DNA of 64,000 nucleotides from Sphingobium sp. CAP-1 (GCF_009720145.1 NZ_CP046252.1:372001-436000), one strand, 5' to 3'. Shown: positions 27,086-36,064, counted from the stretch's first letter. Numbers and translations: made by a program. The notes: a model not told the origin generated them from the letters alone.

Positions 27086-27634
27086 ATGAATCAGATTGCG
27101 TCCCAGGGTCAGTTGCGTCTTGCCTATCTGCGATGGGCGCTGTTCACCGTTCCCATCATCGTCGCCCTGGGCTTCCTGTCGGGCCGGCTCGCCAATAGCG
27201 GCTATGGCAATCGCTGGTTCGATGCGCTGGAAAAACCCGCATTGATGCCGCCCGGCTGGCTGTTCCCCGTCGCCTGGACCATCCTCTATGTGCTGATGGC
27301 GCTGGCCTTTGCGATCGTGCTGCACGCGCGCGGGGCGAAGGGGCGGGGGGCGGCGATCGCGCTGTTTCTGGTGCAATTCCTGCTGAACCTGATCTGGTCG
27401 CCGCTCTTTTTCCGCGCGCATCAGGTCGGCGGCGCGCTGGCGCTGATCCTGATCCTGGTCGTCGCGGTGGCGGCCACCACCGCGCTTTTCTGGCGCATCC
27501 GGCGGCTGGCGGGCGTTCTGCTCATCCCCTATCTGCTCTGGCTGGCCTTCGCCTCCTTCCTCAACTATGAGATTGGCCGCCTGAACCCGGACGCGGCCAC
27601 CCTTGTCGCGCCGGCGCTCAGAACCCAGATATGA
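27086..27634 (+). CDS. TspO/MBR family protein
   Basis: A 182-residue membrane protein with five predicted helices and the aromatic-rich signatures of the tryptophan-rich sensory protein family (W-F-D-A-L-E-K-P-A-L-M-P-P-G-W-L-F-P-V-A-W and N-L-I-W-S-P-L-F-F). TspO binds porphyrins and affects tetrapyrrole metabolism and stress responses in alphaproteobacteria. TTG at 27074 is an alternative start; the ATG at 27086 is preferred. It is the first gene of a plus-strand run TspO-ubiK-YbjN-proC-asparaginase with short gaps. Confidence 0.9.
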   Translation: MNQIASQGQLRLAYLRWALFTVPIIVALGFLSGRLANSGYGNRWFDALEKPALMPPGWLFPVAWTILYVLMALAFAIVLHARGAKGRGAAIALFLVQFLLNLIWSPLFFRAHQVGGALALILILVVAVAATTALFWRIRRLAGVLLIPYLLWLAFASFLNYEIGRLNPDAATLVAPALRTQI

Positions 27635-27677
27635 ATTTCGGGCGCGCGATCGGCGCGCCGCAAAGAGGATAGGTGAC

Positions 27678-27968
27678 ATGCAGAGCGAAAACCGCTTTTT
27701 CGACGATCTGGCCAAGCTGGTGAACGGCGCCGCCGGGACCGTGGCGGGCATGACGCGCGAATTCGAATCCAACGCGCGCGAACGCGCCAAGGACTGGATC
27801 GGCGGCATGGATTTCGTGTCGCGTGAGGAGTTCGACGCGGTCAAGGCGGTCGCTGCCGCCGCGCGGGAAGAGGTGGAACTGCTCAAGGCGCGTCTCGACG
27901 CGCTGGAGGGTAAGAGCGTCAAGGCCAGCAAGGCGAAGCCGGTGGCCGGGGCGAAGGACGCGGACTGA
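27678..27968 (+). CDS. ubiK: UbiK family accessory factor (BMFP)
   Basis: A 96-residue protein with the UbiK/YqiC layout. An N-terminal amphipathic helix (F-F-D-D-L-A-K-L-V-N-G-A-A-G) is followed by a conserved V-S-R-E-E-F-D-A-V turn and a C-terminal coiled coil (A-R-E-E-V-E-L-L-K-A-R-L-D-A-L-E). The tail is rich in Lys and Ala. The family forms trimers, fuses membranes in vitro and helps ubiquinone synthesis with UbiJ. The start at 27678 has AGAGGAT/AGGTG upstream; longer in-frame starts are unlikely. Confidence 0.88.
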   Translation: MQSENRFFDDLAKLVNGAAGTVAGMTREFESNARERAKDWIGGMDFVSREEFDAVKAVAAAAREEVELLKARLDALEGKSVKASKAKPVAGAKDAD

Positions 27969-28010
27969 TCGCTTCTGTCCTTTCGCCGTTTGCGGTGATA
28001 AGGCGCGCCG

Positions 28011-28517
28011 ATGATGGATAGTGACGAATTTGAACATGGCGGCGGGGAAGCCGCGCCGATCGACATGCTGGCCGCCTATTTCGAGGCGCATGGCTGGAGT
28101 TTCGAGCAAGTCGGCGAGGATGAGATCGTCGCGCACACGCAGGGGTCATGGGCGCAATATGAACTGCGCGGCATCTGGCGCGACGAGGATCAGGTGCTGC
28201 AACTGCTCGCCATGCCCGATATCCGGGTCAGCGATGACAAGCGCGCTACCGTCTATGAAACGCTGGGCCTGATCAACGAGCAATTGTGGATCGGCCATTT
28301 CGAACTCTGGTCGTCCAGCGGCATCGTGCTGTTCCGCCATGGCGCGCTGCTGGGCGCGGGCGGCACGTTGACGCTCGATCAGGCGCAGCTTCTGGTCGAA
28401 ACCGCGATCGACGAATGCGAACGCTTCTATCCGGTGTTCCAGTTCGTCCTGTGGGGTGGCAAATCGCCGTCGGAAGCGATCTCCGCCAGTCTGATCGAAA
28501 CCCGTGGTGAGGCCTGA
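28011..28517 (+). CDS. YbjN domain-containing protein
   Basis: A 168-residue acidic cytosolic protein matching the YbjN family, with the pattern I-D-M-L-A-A-Y-F-E-A-H-G-W near the start, a central L-L-A-M-P-D-I-R-V segment, and a C-terminal D-E-C-E-R-F-Y-P-V-F-Q-F-V-L-W-G-G-K motif. YbjN proteins are structurally like type III secretion chaperones and in E. coli affect stress, motility and aggregation; no molecular function is settled. The gene is followed by proC after four bases. Start may be the ATG at 28011 or the adjacent one at 28014. Confidence 0.85.
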   Translation: MMDSDEFEHGGGEAAPIDMLAAYFEAHGWSFEQVGEDEIVAHTQGSWAQYELRGIWRDEDQVLQLLAMPDIRVSDDKRATVYETLGLINEQLWIGHFELWSSSGIVLFRHGALLGAGGTLTLDQAQLLVETAIDECERFYPVFQFVLWGGKSPSEAISASLIETRGEA

Positions 28518-28521
28518 TGCC

Positions 28522-29334
28522 ATGACTCAGGTCTGGCCCGATCATCTCTTCCTTGTCGGCTGCGGCAATATGGCGGGGCAGATGTTGTCGCGCTGGCTCG
28601 ATTGCGGCCTCGACCCCGCACGCGTCACCGTGCTGCGCCCCAGTGGCAAGCCAGTGGCGGACGGGGTTGCGGTCGTCACCGACTATCCCCCCGCGCTGCC
28701 GGCCGGAGCGACCGTGCTGCTGGGCATGAAGCCCTATCAGATCGCCGATGTCGCCGCCGCGCTGGCCCCGCTCTGCACGGAGGGCACCCGCATCGTCTCG
28801 ATCCTCGCCGGCACGACCCTGGCCGATCTGCGCAGCCGCTTCCCCGCCGCGCGCGATATCGTGCGCGCCATGCCCAATCTGCCGGTCGGGCTGGGGGAGG
28901 GCGTGACCGCCTTGTTCACCGACGCGACCACGGATGCCGCCGCCCGCGCGGATATCGATGCGCTGATCCAGCCGCTGGGTCTGGCCGAATGGATTGGCGA
29001 CGAAGCACTGTTCAATCAGGTGACGGCGCTGTCGGGCTGCGGCCCGGCCTTCCTCTTTCGCTTCGCCGACGCGCTGGCGCGCGCGGGCGAGGCGATCGGT
29101 ATCCCCGCCGATCAGGCCGCGCGCATGGCGCTGGCGACGGTGCAGGGTTCCGCCAATATGGCCGCTCGCGCGGGCGATAGTCCCGCCATTCTGGCCGATC
29201 GGGTCGCCAGTCCCGGCGGCATGACGCGCGAAGGGTTGAACGTGCTGGATGCCGACGACCGGCTGCTGATCTTGCTCACCGACACGCTCGCCGCTGCCCG
29301 CGATCGCGGCGAAGCGATGGCGCGCGGCGAGTAA
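28522..29334 (+). CDS. proC: Pyrroline-5-carboxylate reductase
   Basis: A 270-residue enzyme that reduces pyrroline-5-carboxylate to proline with NAD(P)H, the last step of proline synthesis. It has a Rossmann-type nucleotide site (L-V-G-C-G-N-M-A-G) at residues 11-19, the R-A-M-P-N-L-P-V-G-L-G segment, and the C-terminal dimerisation domain with S-G-C-G-P-A-F-L and S-P-G-G-M-T. The ATG at 28522 is chosen over a GTG six codons upstream that would overlap YbjN. The ybjN-proC order is common in alphaproteobacteria. Confidence 0.94.
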   Translation: MTQVWPDHLFLVGCGNMAGQMLSRWLDCGLDPARVTVLRPSGKPVADGVAVVTDYPPALPAGATVLLGMKPYQIADVAAALAPLCTEGTRIVSILAGTTLADLRSRFPAARDIVRAMPNLPVGLGEGVTALFTDATTDAAARADIDALIQPLGLAEWIGDEALFNQVTALSGCGPAFLFRFADALARAGEAIGIPADQAARMALATVQGSANMAARAGDSPAILADRVASPGGMTREGLNVLDADDRLLILLTDTLAAARDRGEAMARGE

Positions 29335-29351
29335 TTCGAGGAAGGATGCCG

Positions 29352-29855
29352 ATGCTGTCCCCTGATACCCCGATCCTGCTGCTCACCACGGGCGGGACGA
29401 TCGACAAAATCTATTTCGATGCGCTGTCCGACTATCAGGTGGGCGAGACGGTGATGGCCAAGCTGCTCGACATCGCCCGTGTCAGGCGCCCCTTCCGCAT
29501 CGAGGAAGTGACGCGCAAGGACAGTCTGGAACTGGACGACACCGATCGCGCGCTGATCTATGCCCGCGTTGCCGCCGCGCCGGAAAGCCATATCGTCATC
29601 ACCCATGGCACCGACACGATGACCGACACGGCGAAGCTGCTGAAGGACATAACCGGCAAGACCATCGTGCTGGTCGGCGCGCTGGCGCCCGCGCGCTTCG
29701 GGGAGAGCGACGCCAGCTTCAACCTGGGCATGGCCTTCGCCACTGCGCAGGTCGCGGAGCCGGGCGTCTATATCACCATGAGCGGATCGGTTTTCCGCGC
29801 CGACAAGGTGGTCAAGGATCGCGCCAGGGGCGCCTTCGTTCCCAACGGGGCGTGA
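29352..29855 (+). CDS. Single-domain asparaginase-like protein
   Basis: A 167-residue protein equivalent to the N-terminal half of L-asparaginases. It has the first catalytic threonine in T-T-G-G-T-I-D and the second triad T-D in T-H-G-T-D-T-M, plus a lysine in D-K-V-V-K-D. The C-terminal domain of the roughly 330-residue enzymes is absent, with a clean stop and terminator. Short forms like this occur in other proteobacteria, so it is probably not a recent truncation. Activity is uncertain because part of the active site normally comes from a neighbouring subunit's C-terminal domain. The ATG at 29352 has GAGGAAGG at good spacing; the ATG at 29346 is too close. Confidence 0.8.
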   Translation: MLSPDTPILLLTTGGTIDKIYFDALSDYQVGETVMAKLLDIARVRRPFRIEEVTRKDSLELDDTDRALIYARVAAAPESHIVITHGTDTMTDTAKLLKDITGKTIVLVGALAPARFGESDASFNLGMAFATAQVAEPGVYITMSGSVFRADKVVKDRARGAFVPNGA

Positions 29856-29910
29856 TTGGGCCACGCTCTTTCCGGGATATTGTCCGCACTTTCACAGCAT
29901 CGCGAAAATC

Positions 29911-29950
29911 AAAAAAGGGGCGTTCCGATGGTTCGGAACGCCCCTTTCTC
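29911..29950. terminator. Bidirectional Rho-independent terminator between asparaginase-like gene and carD
   Basis: GGGGCGTTCCGA and TCGGAACGCCCC form a perfect 12-bp stem with a TGGT loop. AAAAAA flanks it on the left and TTTCTCCTTT on the right, serving the convergent genes on both sides. Confidence 0.9.
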
Positions 29951-29973
29951 CTTTATCGGTGGTCAGGCTGCTG

Positions 29974-30501
29974 TCAGCCCTCGACCTTGACGTGCTTGGG
30001 CGCGGCCTCGTTCAGGATGCGCAGAATCTTCTTGAGCGCGGTCGGCTCGTCCGTCTCTTCCATCGCGGCCAGTTCGCGGGCGAGGCGGCTGGAGGCCGCT
30101 TCGAAAATCTGGCGCTCGGAATAGCTCTGTTCGGGTTGGTCGTCGGCGCGGAACAGGTCGCGGGTCACTTCGGCGATCGACACCAGATCGCCCGAATTGA
30201 TCTTCGCTTCATATTCCTGGGCGCGGCGCGACCACATGGTGCGCTTGACCTTGGGCTTGCCCTTCAGCGTTTCCATCGATTCTTCGAGCGTCTTGTTGGA
30301 GGACAGCTTGCGCATCCCGACGCCTTCGGCCTTGTTGGTCGGCACGCGGAGCGTCATGCGCTCCTTTTCGAAGCGGAGCACGTAAAGCTCCAGTTCCATG
30401 CCCGCAATCTGCTCCTTCTGGAGTTCGATCACACGGCCCACGCCATGCTTGGGGTAAACGACATAATCACCAACGTCAAAGGACAGCGCCTTGGCAGCCA
30501 T
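29974..30501 (-). CDS. carD: CarD family transcriptional regulator
   Basis: A 175-residue protein with an N-terminal RNA polymerase-interacting domain (F-D-V-G-D-Y-V-V-Y-P-K-H-G-V-G-R) related to the TRCF RID and a helical C-terminal DNA-binding domain (E-E-S-M-E-T-L-K-G-K and R-D-L-F-R-A). CarD binds the polymerase beta subunit and stabilises open complexes at many promoters, notably rRNA genes; in alphaproteobacteria it is usually essential. The ATG at 30501 follows GAAAGG; an upstream in-frame start at 30594 lacks support. It has its own terminator and follows fdxA on the same strand. Confidence 0.95.
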   Translation of the reverse strand: MAAKALSFDVGDYVVYPKHGVGRVIELQKEQIAGMELELYVLRFEKERMTLRVPTNKAEGVGMRKLSSNKTLEESMETLKGKPKVKRTMWSRRAQEYEAKINSGDLVSIAEVTRDLFRADDQPEQSYSERQIFEAASSRLARELAAMEETDEPTALKKILRILNEAAPKHVKVEG

Positions 30502-30677
30502 TTGATACCTTTCCAATTCAATCGGGGAACGGGACGAACGCGGAAGCAGATGCGCGATATGCAAATGCCGGGAGGTCCACGGCGCCACCGTCAAGACATG
30601 AAGCTTATTCTCCAGGGGCGGATATGGGGGAACATCCGACCGTTGCGGCCCTATTTAGCAGATTCGTAACAAAATTA

Positions 30678-30705
30678 CCACCCCCGGACACAAAGTCTGG
30701 GGGTG
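30678..30705 (-). terminator. Rho-independent terminator after fdxA
   Basis: On the minus strand, CCACCCCCAGAC pairs with GTCCGGGGGTGG (one mismatch) and is followed by TAATTTTG. It lies 46 bases past the fdxA stop. Confidence 0.75.
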
Positions 30706-30751
30706 GGACTGGAAATGGGCCGCAATATGGGTTGTTGCCGATGTGTCGCGC

Positions 30752-31090
30752 TTAGCTGCCCTGGCCGGGTTCGGGCGAGAAGAACTGCTCCAGCTTGTTC
30801 TCGACGCCGCTCATCGCGTCGGCGTCGGCAGGGGCGTCGCCCTTGACCGTGATGTTGGGCCATTCCGCCGAATATTTGGTGTTCAGCTCCAGCCATTTTT
30901 CGAGGCCATTCTCGGTATCGGGCAGGATCGCTTCGGCCGGGCATTCCGGCTCGCATACGCCGCAGTCGATGCACTCGTTCGGATTGATGACCAGCATGTT
31001 CTCGCCCTCGTAGAAACAGTCGACGGGGCAGACCTCGACGCAATCCATATATTTGCAGCGGATGCAGTTGTCGGTCACGACATAGGTCAT
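30752..31090 (-). CDS. fdxA: 7Fe ferredoxin FdxA
   Basis: A 112-residue ferredoxin with N-terminal cysteines C9, C12, C17, C21 and C25 and the second cluster motif C-I-D-C-G-V-C-E-P-E-C-P around residues 40-51, the arrangement of [3Fe-4S][4Fe-4S] ferredoxins. The C-terminal extension (W-L-E-L-N-T-K-Y-S-A-E-W-P-N-I) is typical of the alphaproteobacterial FdxA type. It is a small cytosolic electron carrier whose partner is not encoded nearby. It is conserved beside the helicase/S4 and carD genes in alphaproteobacteria. Confidence 0.95.
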   Translation of the reverse strand: MTYVVTDNCIRCKYMDCVEVCPVDCFYEGENMLVINPNECIDCGVCEPECPAEAILPDTENGLEKWLELNTKYSAEWPNITVKGDAPADADAMSGVENKLEQFFSPEPGQGS

Positions 31091-31218
31091 TGTCAGGGCA
31101 CTCTATCGTTTGGAAAAGCGCGGCCCTGCTATGCGCGCCTGCGCCGCACGTCAATGAGGATATTGTTGCCGCGTGTTTAGGGTCGGTTTCGTGCGAACGA
31201 CTCGCAAATTTTCCGGGC

Positions 31219-31515
31219 CTATCCCCCGATCGTCAGTTCCTCATAACAGGCCTGCGCTTCCGGGGCGGGGCCGCGTCGTACCGGCAGCGCCTGCACGCGC
31301 ACCACGCGAACGCTGTCGCCATGGGGGAAGGTGATCAGGTCGCCCGCGCGCACCGGCGCGTGGGCGCGATCGATGCGGCGGCCGTTCAGGCGGATATGGC
31401 CATCCTCCGCCAGTTTTTGCGCGGCCGAGCGGCTCTTGGCGAGCCGCGCGAACCAAAGATATTTGTCGATGCGCAGGCTGGGGCCGTGGCCGGCGCCCGC
31501 GACCGGGTCAGCCAT
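31219..31515 (-). CDS. S4 domain RNA-binding protein (HslR-like)
   Basis: A 98-residue protein consisting mainly of an S4 domain (L-R-I-D-K-Y-L-W-F-A-R-L-A-K-S-R and G-H-I-R-L-N-G-R-R-I-D). HslR/Hsp15 of E. coli binds stalled 50S subunits carrying nascent chains; a similar ribosome or RNA rescue role is possible here. The start at 31515 overlaps the end of the helicase gene by 8 bases, so the two are coupled. A longer in-frame start at 31545 would deepen the overlap and is less likely. Confidence 0.88.
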   Translation of the reverse strand: MADPVAGAGHGPSLRIDKYLWFARLAKSRSAAQKLAEDGHIRLNGRRIDRAHAPVRAGDLITFPHGDSVRVVRVQALPVRRGPAPEAQACYEELTIGG

Positions 31516-34312
31516 TGCGGCCGAGCAGGTCGGCAAGGCCGGCAAAGGCGTTGTTCACCGGCCGGGGGCTGCTGCCGGGGGACGCGCTGCGCGGCGCGCC
31601 ATCCTTGGCCGGACGGCGATTGCCCCGCTCGCCCCTGTCGCCGCTCTTGTCGCCAGATTTGCCGTCCCGCGACTGCGGGCCGCGCGCCTGCTGCCCCTGC
31701 TGGGGCCGGCCATGTTGCGGACGATCATTGCGGGCCTTCTGCCGTCCCTTGAATGCCCAGTTGGCGCCGGTGGCGGTGGGCGGCGGCGTTTCCGTCGCGG
31801 CTTCACCAGCCTCGGTCGCTTCCCCGCTGTCCACGATGTCAGCGTTTTCCGCCGTTGCTTCCGCGACCGGAGCCGCCGCCGGCGGCGTGACCGGGCGGAA
31901 GCCGGCGAGCCGCATCAGTTGCAGGAACGACGCTTCGGACAGGCCCAGCGACACGATCTGCGGGCTGGCATGGGTGAAGGGTTCGTTCTTCGCGATCGCC
32001 TCATGCGCGGCGCGGGCCATGCGTTCGGCCATGTCGATGCGCAGCATCTGCTCGCCGAACCCCCGGAAACCGGCGATCCGCGCGCCCATCTGCGCCGGCT
32101 TCTCGCCCGCCGGGATCAGGGTCAGGCCGGGGCCGGGCAGCGGCAGGCAGGGCTTGGCGATCCGCGCCGCCAGCAGCGCCGCGCGCCAGCGCGCTGCGCC
32201 GGGCTTCAGCAGGCCGTGATGATAAATGTCGAGCACCCCGATATCGATGCCCGCCTTGCGCAGCAGGTGGCGCTGTTCCTTGTCGAGATGACCGAGCGCC
32301 GAATCGAGATCGGTCCGCGCGATCACCCCGCCGGCGTCGGCGAGCTGCGCGAACACCGCCCGCACCACGGCGGGGACGGCGGGATCGGCGGCGCTTTCGG
32401 CCATCTTCACCAGCGGCAGCAGATGCTTTTGCTTCTGCGCGTCGAACCAGGCGGCGAGCCGGGCAACGACCTGCTTCTGCACGTCCTGACCCAGGCTAAG
32501 TAACGCACGATCCAGCCGAATTTCGGGCGCCAGCAGGCCTGGCCCCACCAGCAGCGCGGCCACCGGCGTCTCTCCCCAGGCGATCCCCGGCGCCTGTCCC
32601 GCTTCGTCCAGCAGGGCGAAATCCGTATCCGCCGCCGCAACCAGTTCTTCAGCCTTCACTCGTAATACCTTTCCAAGGCGCCGTTCCGCGGCCGCCAGCA
32701 ACATCTTTCGGTCCTGATGCCGCGTAGCGGGATCAACCGAGAATCGAAATCCGTCAAGTCGCCCGATCGTCTCGCCATCGACGCAGACTGTCCCATCCGG
32801 CTCCACGGTGACGGGCAGGTTGCTGGCATTCTGTCCGATATCGCGCAGCAGGACGGTCGTGCGCCGGTCGACGAAGCGCTGGGTCAGCGCGGCGTGCAGC
32901 GCATCCGACAACTTCTCTTCCAGCGCGCGGGTGCGCTCGGCCATTTCCAGCGGATGGGCCAGCCAGTCGGGGCGATGGGCGATATAGGACCATGTGCGGG
33001 CCGCCGCGATTCGGCCCGACAGCGTGTCGATGTCGCCCTGCACCGAATCGAGTCGCGCCAGATTCTGGGCGAACCAGTCGCGCGGGATATGACCCGTCCC
33101 TTCGGACAGGAAGCGCCAGATGCGGCTGACCGTGCGGGCATGATGTTCCGCGCCCAGCTTCTGGAAATCGGGCAGGCCGCAAGCGGACCAGAGCCGTTCG
33201 ACCTGCCGCTGGCCCTTCGCCCGCTCGATCACCACAGGATCGTCGGCCAGACGGCGCAACACCGCATGGTCGACCGCTTCCGGCGCGGCGCGCAGTTCGG
33301 GGCGCTGCGGCTTCTGTTCCAGATCCAGCAGCAGATGGTCGAGCCGGTCGGTGCGCGGTGTGCCGTTGCGCCAGAAAAGTTGCTCGACCGGGGGGAAGCG
33401 ATGCGCCTCGATCGCTTCGATCTCTTCAGGGGTGAAGGCGGCGTCGCCATCCTCGCCCCCCAGACTGCCGAAAGTGCCGTCCTTGTGATGCCGCCCGGCG
33501 CGCCCGGCGATCTGCGCCATTTCGCTGACCGTCAGGCGGCGGCTGCGGCGGCCGTCAAACTTGCGCAGCGAGGCGAAGGCGACATGCGCCACATCCAGGT
33601 TCAGGCCCATGCCGATCGCATCGGTCGCGACCAGATAATCGACCTCGCCATTCAGGAACATCTGCACCTGCGCATTGCGGGTGCGGGGGGACAGCGCGCC
33701 CATCACCACCGCCGCGCCGCCGCGAAAGCGTCGCAGCATTTCGGCGACGGCGTAGACCTCTTCGGCGGAGAAGGCGACGATGGCGGAGCGTTTGGGCAGG
33801 CGGGACAGCTTCTTCGCCCCGGCATAGCTGAGCGTCGAAAAGCGCGGCCGGCCGATGATCTCGATGTCCGGCACCAGCGCCTTGACGACGCGGCTGATGC
33901 TGGCGGAGCCAAGGATCATCGTTTCTTCCCGACCCCGCGCGCGCAGCAGCCGGTCGGTGAAGATATGGCCGCGTTCCGGGTCCGACCCCAATTGCGCCTC
34001 ATCCAGCGCGACGAAGGCGAAATCCTCCTTGATGCCCGCCTCCCGGCCACCGCCGATTGGCATGGATTCGGCCGTGCAGAGGAAATAGCGCGCGCCCGGC
34101 GGCACGATCTTTTCCTCGCCGGTGATGAGGGCGACCTGGTTAGCGCCCTTGATTGCGACCACCCGGTCATAGACTTCGCGCGCCAGCAGGCGCAGCGGAA
34201 AGCCCATCATGCCGCTTGAATGGCCGCACATCCGTTCGACGGCGAGGTGGGTCTTGCCGGTGTTGGTGGGTCCCAGGACGGCGGTGAGGGAAGAACGGGC
34301 GAACTGGGCCAT
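31508..34312 (-). CDS. SUV3-like DExH RNA helicase with disordered C-terminal tail
   Basis: A 934-residue superfamily 2 helicase. Motif I is G-P-T-N-T-G-K-T-H (residues 14-22), motif II is D-E-A-Q in F-V-A-L-D-E-A-Q-L-G, and motif VI is Q-I-A-G-R-A-G-R-H, all as in SUV3, the mitochondrial degradosome helicase. The middle part holds the SUV3 helical domains. The last 110 or so residues are low-complexity (Arg, Gly, Gln, Pro, Ser rich) and likely bind RNA without fixed structure. Bacterial members probably unwind RNA during decay or ribosome metabolism. It overlaps the S4 gene, and both precede fdxA and carD. Confidence 0.9.
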   Translation of the reverse strand: MAQFARSSLTAVLGPTNTGKTHLAVERMCGHSSGMMGFPLRLLAREVYDRVVAIKGANQVALITGEEKIVPPGARYFLCTAESMPIGGGREAGIKEDFAFVALDEAQLGSDPERGHIFTDRLLRARGREETMILGSASISRVVKALVPDIEIIGRPRFSTLSYAGAKKLSRLPKRSAIVAFSAEEVYAVAEMLRRFRGGAAVVMGALSPRTRNAQVQMFLNGEVDYLVATDAIGMGLNLDVAHVAFASLRKFDGRRSRRLTVSEMAQIAGRAGRHHKDGTFGSLGGEDGDAAFTPEEIEAIEAHRFPPVEQLFWRNGTPRTDRLDHLLLDLEQKPQRPELRAAPEAVDHAVLRRLADDPVVIERAKGQRQVERLWSACGLPDFQKLGAEHHARTVSRIWRFLSEGTGHIPRDWFAQNLARLDSVQGDIDTLSGRIAAARTWSYIAHRPDWLAHPLEMAERTRALEEKLSDALHAALTQRFVDRRTTVLLRDIGQNASNLPVTVEPDGTVCVDGETIGRLDGFRFSVDPATRHQDRKMLLAAAERRLGKVLRVKAEELVAAADTDFALLDEAGQAPGIAWGETPVAALLVGPGLLAPEIRLDRALLSLGQDVQKQVVARLAAWFDAQKQKHLLPLVKMAESAADPAVPAVVRAVFAQLADAGGVIARTDLDSALGHLDKEQRHLLRKAGIDIGVLDIYHHGLLKPGAARWRAALLAARIAKPCLPLPGPGLTLIPAGEKPAQMGARIAGFRGFGEQMLRIDMAERMARAAHEAIAKNEPFTHASPQIVSLGLSEASFLQLMRLAGFRPVTPPAAAPVAEATAENADIVDSGEATEAGEAATETPPPTATGANWAFKGRQKARNDRPQHGRPQQGQQARGPQSRDGKSGDKSGDRGERGNRRPAKDGAPRSASPGSSPRPVNNAFAGLADLLGRNG

Positions 34313-34513
34313 AGCCGCCTATGTCGGGGAGGATGGAGCGCGGGGCAAGGGGATTTCGATGCGCCGTTCCCGGACGGACGCCCGTCCGGCCACCGGCACG
34401 CTTTGTCGTGTCGCACACTGTCACGCCATCGTCTTTATTTGACTTTAACCCTGTGCGTTCACAACAGGGACACCACGCATGGCGCGGGGGACGTTGCCGG
34501 TGCGGCAACGAAA

Positions 34514-36064
34514 ATGCCTTTGGGGTCAGCGGGTTTGTTTCAGGAAAGCCATTTCGGATCGCAGCAGGGGGGCGCCCCCGTATCGCTGTGGCTGGCCGAT
34601 TCGCTTGCCCGCACCCCCGCCGCGCCGCCGCAGGACTGGCGCAGCCGGCTGCGCGACTGGGCCGACGAGGTCGAACTGGTCCCCGATCTGGGTCAGCGCA
34701 TCGGCAGCCTCACCTGGTTTCGCGGCCTTGCCACCTGTTTCGGCCTGTGCGCCACCGCCCTCTATCTGTCGCCCGGTTTCCGGCCGGTGCCCGGTTTTTC
34801 CGGCGCACGCCTGAGCGACGCGCACTATGACGAAGTGCGTAGCCAGATGATCACGCCGCTGGCGCTGGGTGCGGACAGCGGCCATCGCATGGGGCCGAGC
34901 GATGCGGTCCAACCGCTGCGCGAAACGCCCGAACGGCCGCAGATCGCGCTCAATGCCCAGGTCGGCAGCAGCGACACCTTGCCCCGTGCTTTGTCGCGTG
35001 CCGGGGTCAGCGGCGGCGATGTCGCCACCATCATGGCGATGGTCGGGGCGGACATTGCCGGGGGCGTGAAGCCGGGGACGCGGCTCGATATCATCCTTGG
35101 CCGCCGCGCCAGCCGCGACCGGCCGCGCCCGCTCGACCGGCTGGCCTTCCGCGCCCGGCTCGATCTCAGCGTCGAACTGAGCCGCGCCGGCGGCGCTTTG
35201 TCGGTAAAACGCATTCCCATCCGCGTCGACAATACCCCGCTGCGCATTCAGGGCTTGGTCGGCGACAGCATCTACCGCTCCGCCCGCGCCGCCGGCGCGC
35301 CGCCCAAGGCGGTGCAGGCCTTCCTGCGCGTGATCGCGGGCCAGGTCGATCTGGGCGGGATCGCGGCGGGCGACCGCTATGACATCGTCACCGACTATCA
35401 TCGCGCCGAAACCGGCGATGTCGAAGTGGGCGACCTGCTCTATGCGGGGCTGAAGCGCGCGCGCGGCAAGTCTGTCGACATGCTCAAATGGACCAAGGAC
35501 GGCCGCACCGAATGGTTCGAGGCGTCGGGCGTCGGCGAACGGCGGGGCGTATTGTCGTCGCCGGTGGCCGGGCATATGTCGTCCGGCTTCGGGATGCGGC
35601 GCCACCCGATCCTGGGCTATACAAGGATGCACGCCGGCATCGACTTCGCCGCCCGCTATGGATCGCCCATCTATGCCGTGACCGACGGCGTCATTTCCTA
35701 TGCCGGGCGGCATGGCGGCCATGGCAATTATGTGCGGATCGAACATGGCGGCGGCCTGGCCACCGGCTATGCCCATATGAGCCGGATCGCCGCCGCGCCG
35801 GGCCAGCGGGTGCGGCGTGGGCAGGTGATCGGCTATGTCGGATCGACCGGCCTGTCGACCGGCCCGCATCTCCATTATGAACTCTATCGCGGCGGTCGGG
35901 TGGTCAATCCGCTGTCGGTGAAGTTCACCACCACGGCCCAGCTTGCGGGCAGTGAACTGGCGGCTTTCCGCGCGAAGCTGGCGCAATATCAGGGGCTGCG
36001 CGTGGGGCTACACGACAGTTTCGCGCAAAAGGCTTCGGCCGCGCCGGTGGCGCAGGGCAAATAA
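34514..36064 (+). CDS. M23 family metallopeptidase (LytM-like)
   Basis: About 516 residues. An N-terminal cytosolic part is followed by one transmembrane helix (W-F-R-G-L-A-T-C-F-G-L-C-A-T-A-L-Y) and a long periplasmic region. The C-terminal M23 lysostaphin-like domain (about residues 350-475) has H-A-G-I-D-F-A and H-L-H-Y-E-L, which supply the His and Asp zinc ligands and catalytic His, so it should be an active endopeptidase on peptidoglycan cross-links. The ATG at 34514 is the most likely start, with no strong Shine-Dalgarno; the frame is open much further upstream. It is divergent from the helicase gene. Confidence 0.85.
   Translation: MPLGSAGLFQESHFGSQQGGAPVSLWLADSLARTPAAPPQDWRSRLRDWADEVELVPDLGQRIGSLTWFRGLATCFGLCATALYLSPGFRPVPGFSGARLSDAHYDEVRSQMITPLALGADSGHRMGPSDAVQPLRETPERPQIALNAQVGSSDTLPRALSRAGVSGGDVATIMAMVGADIAGGVKPGTRLDIILGRRASRDRPRPLDRLAFRARLDLSVELSRAGGALSVKRIPIRVDNTPLRIQGLVGDSIYRSARAAGAPPKAVQAFLRVIAGQVDLGGIAAGDRYDIVTDYHRAETGDVEVGDLLYAGLKRARGKSVDMLKWTKDGRTEWFEASGVGERRGVLSSPVAGHMSSGFGMRRHPILGYTRMHAGIDFAARYGSPIYAVTDGVISYAGRHGGHGNYVRIEHGGGLATGYAHMSRIAAAPGQRVRRGQVIGYVGSTGLSTGPHLHYELYRGGRVVNPLSVKFTTTAQLAGSELAAFRAKLAQYQGLRVGLHDSFAQKASAAPVAQGK

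Noticed and set aside
32717..34219. A 500-codon plus-strand frame opposite the helicase gene
   Set aside because: No recognisable domain; the opposite strand has all SF2 helicase motifs in order.
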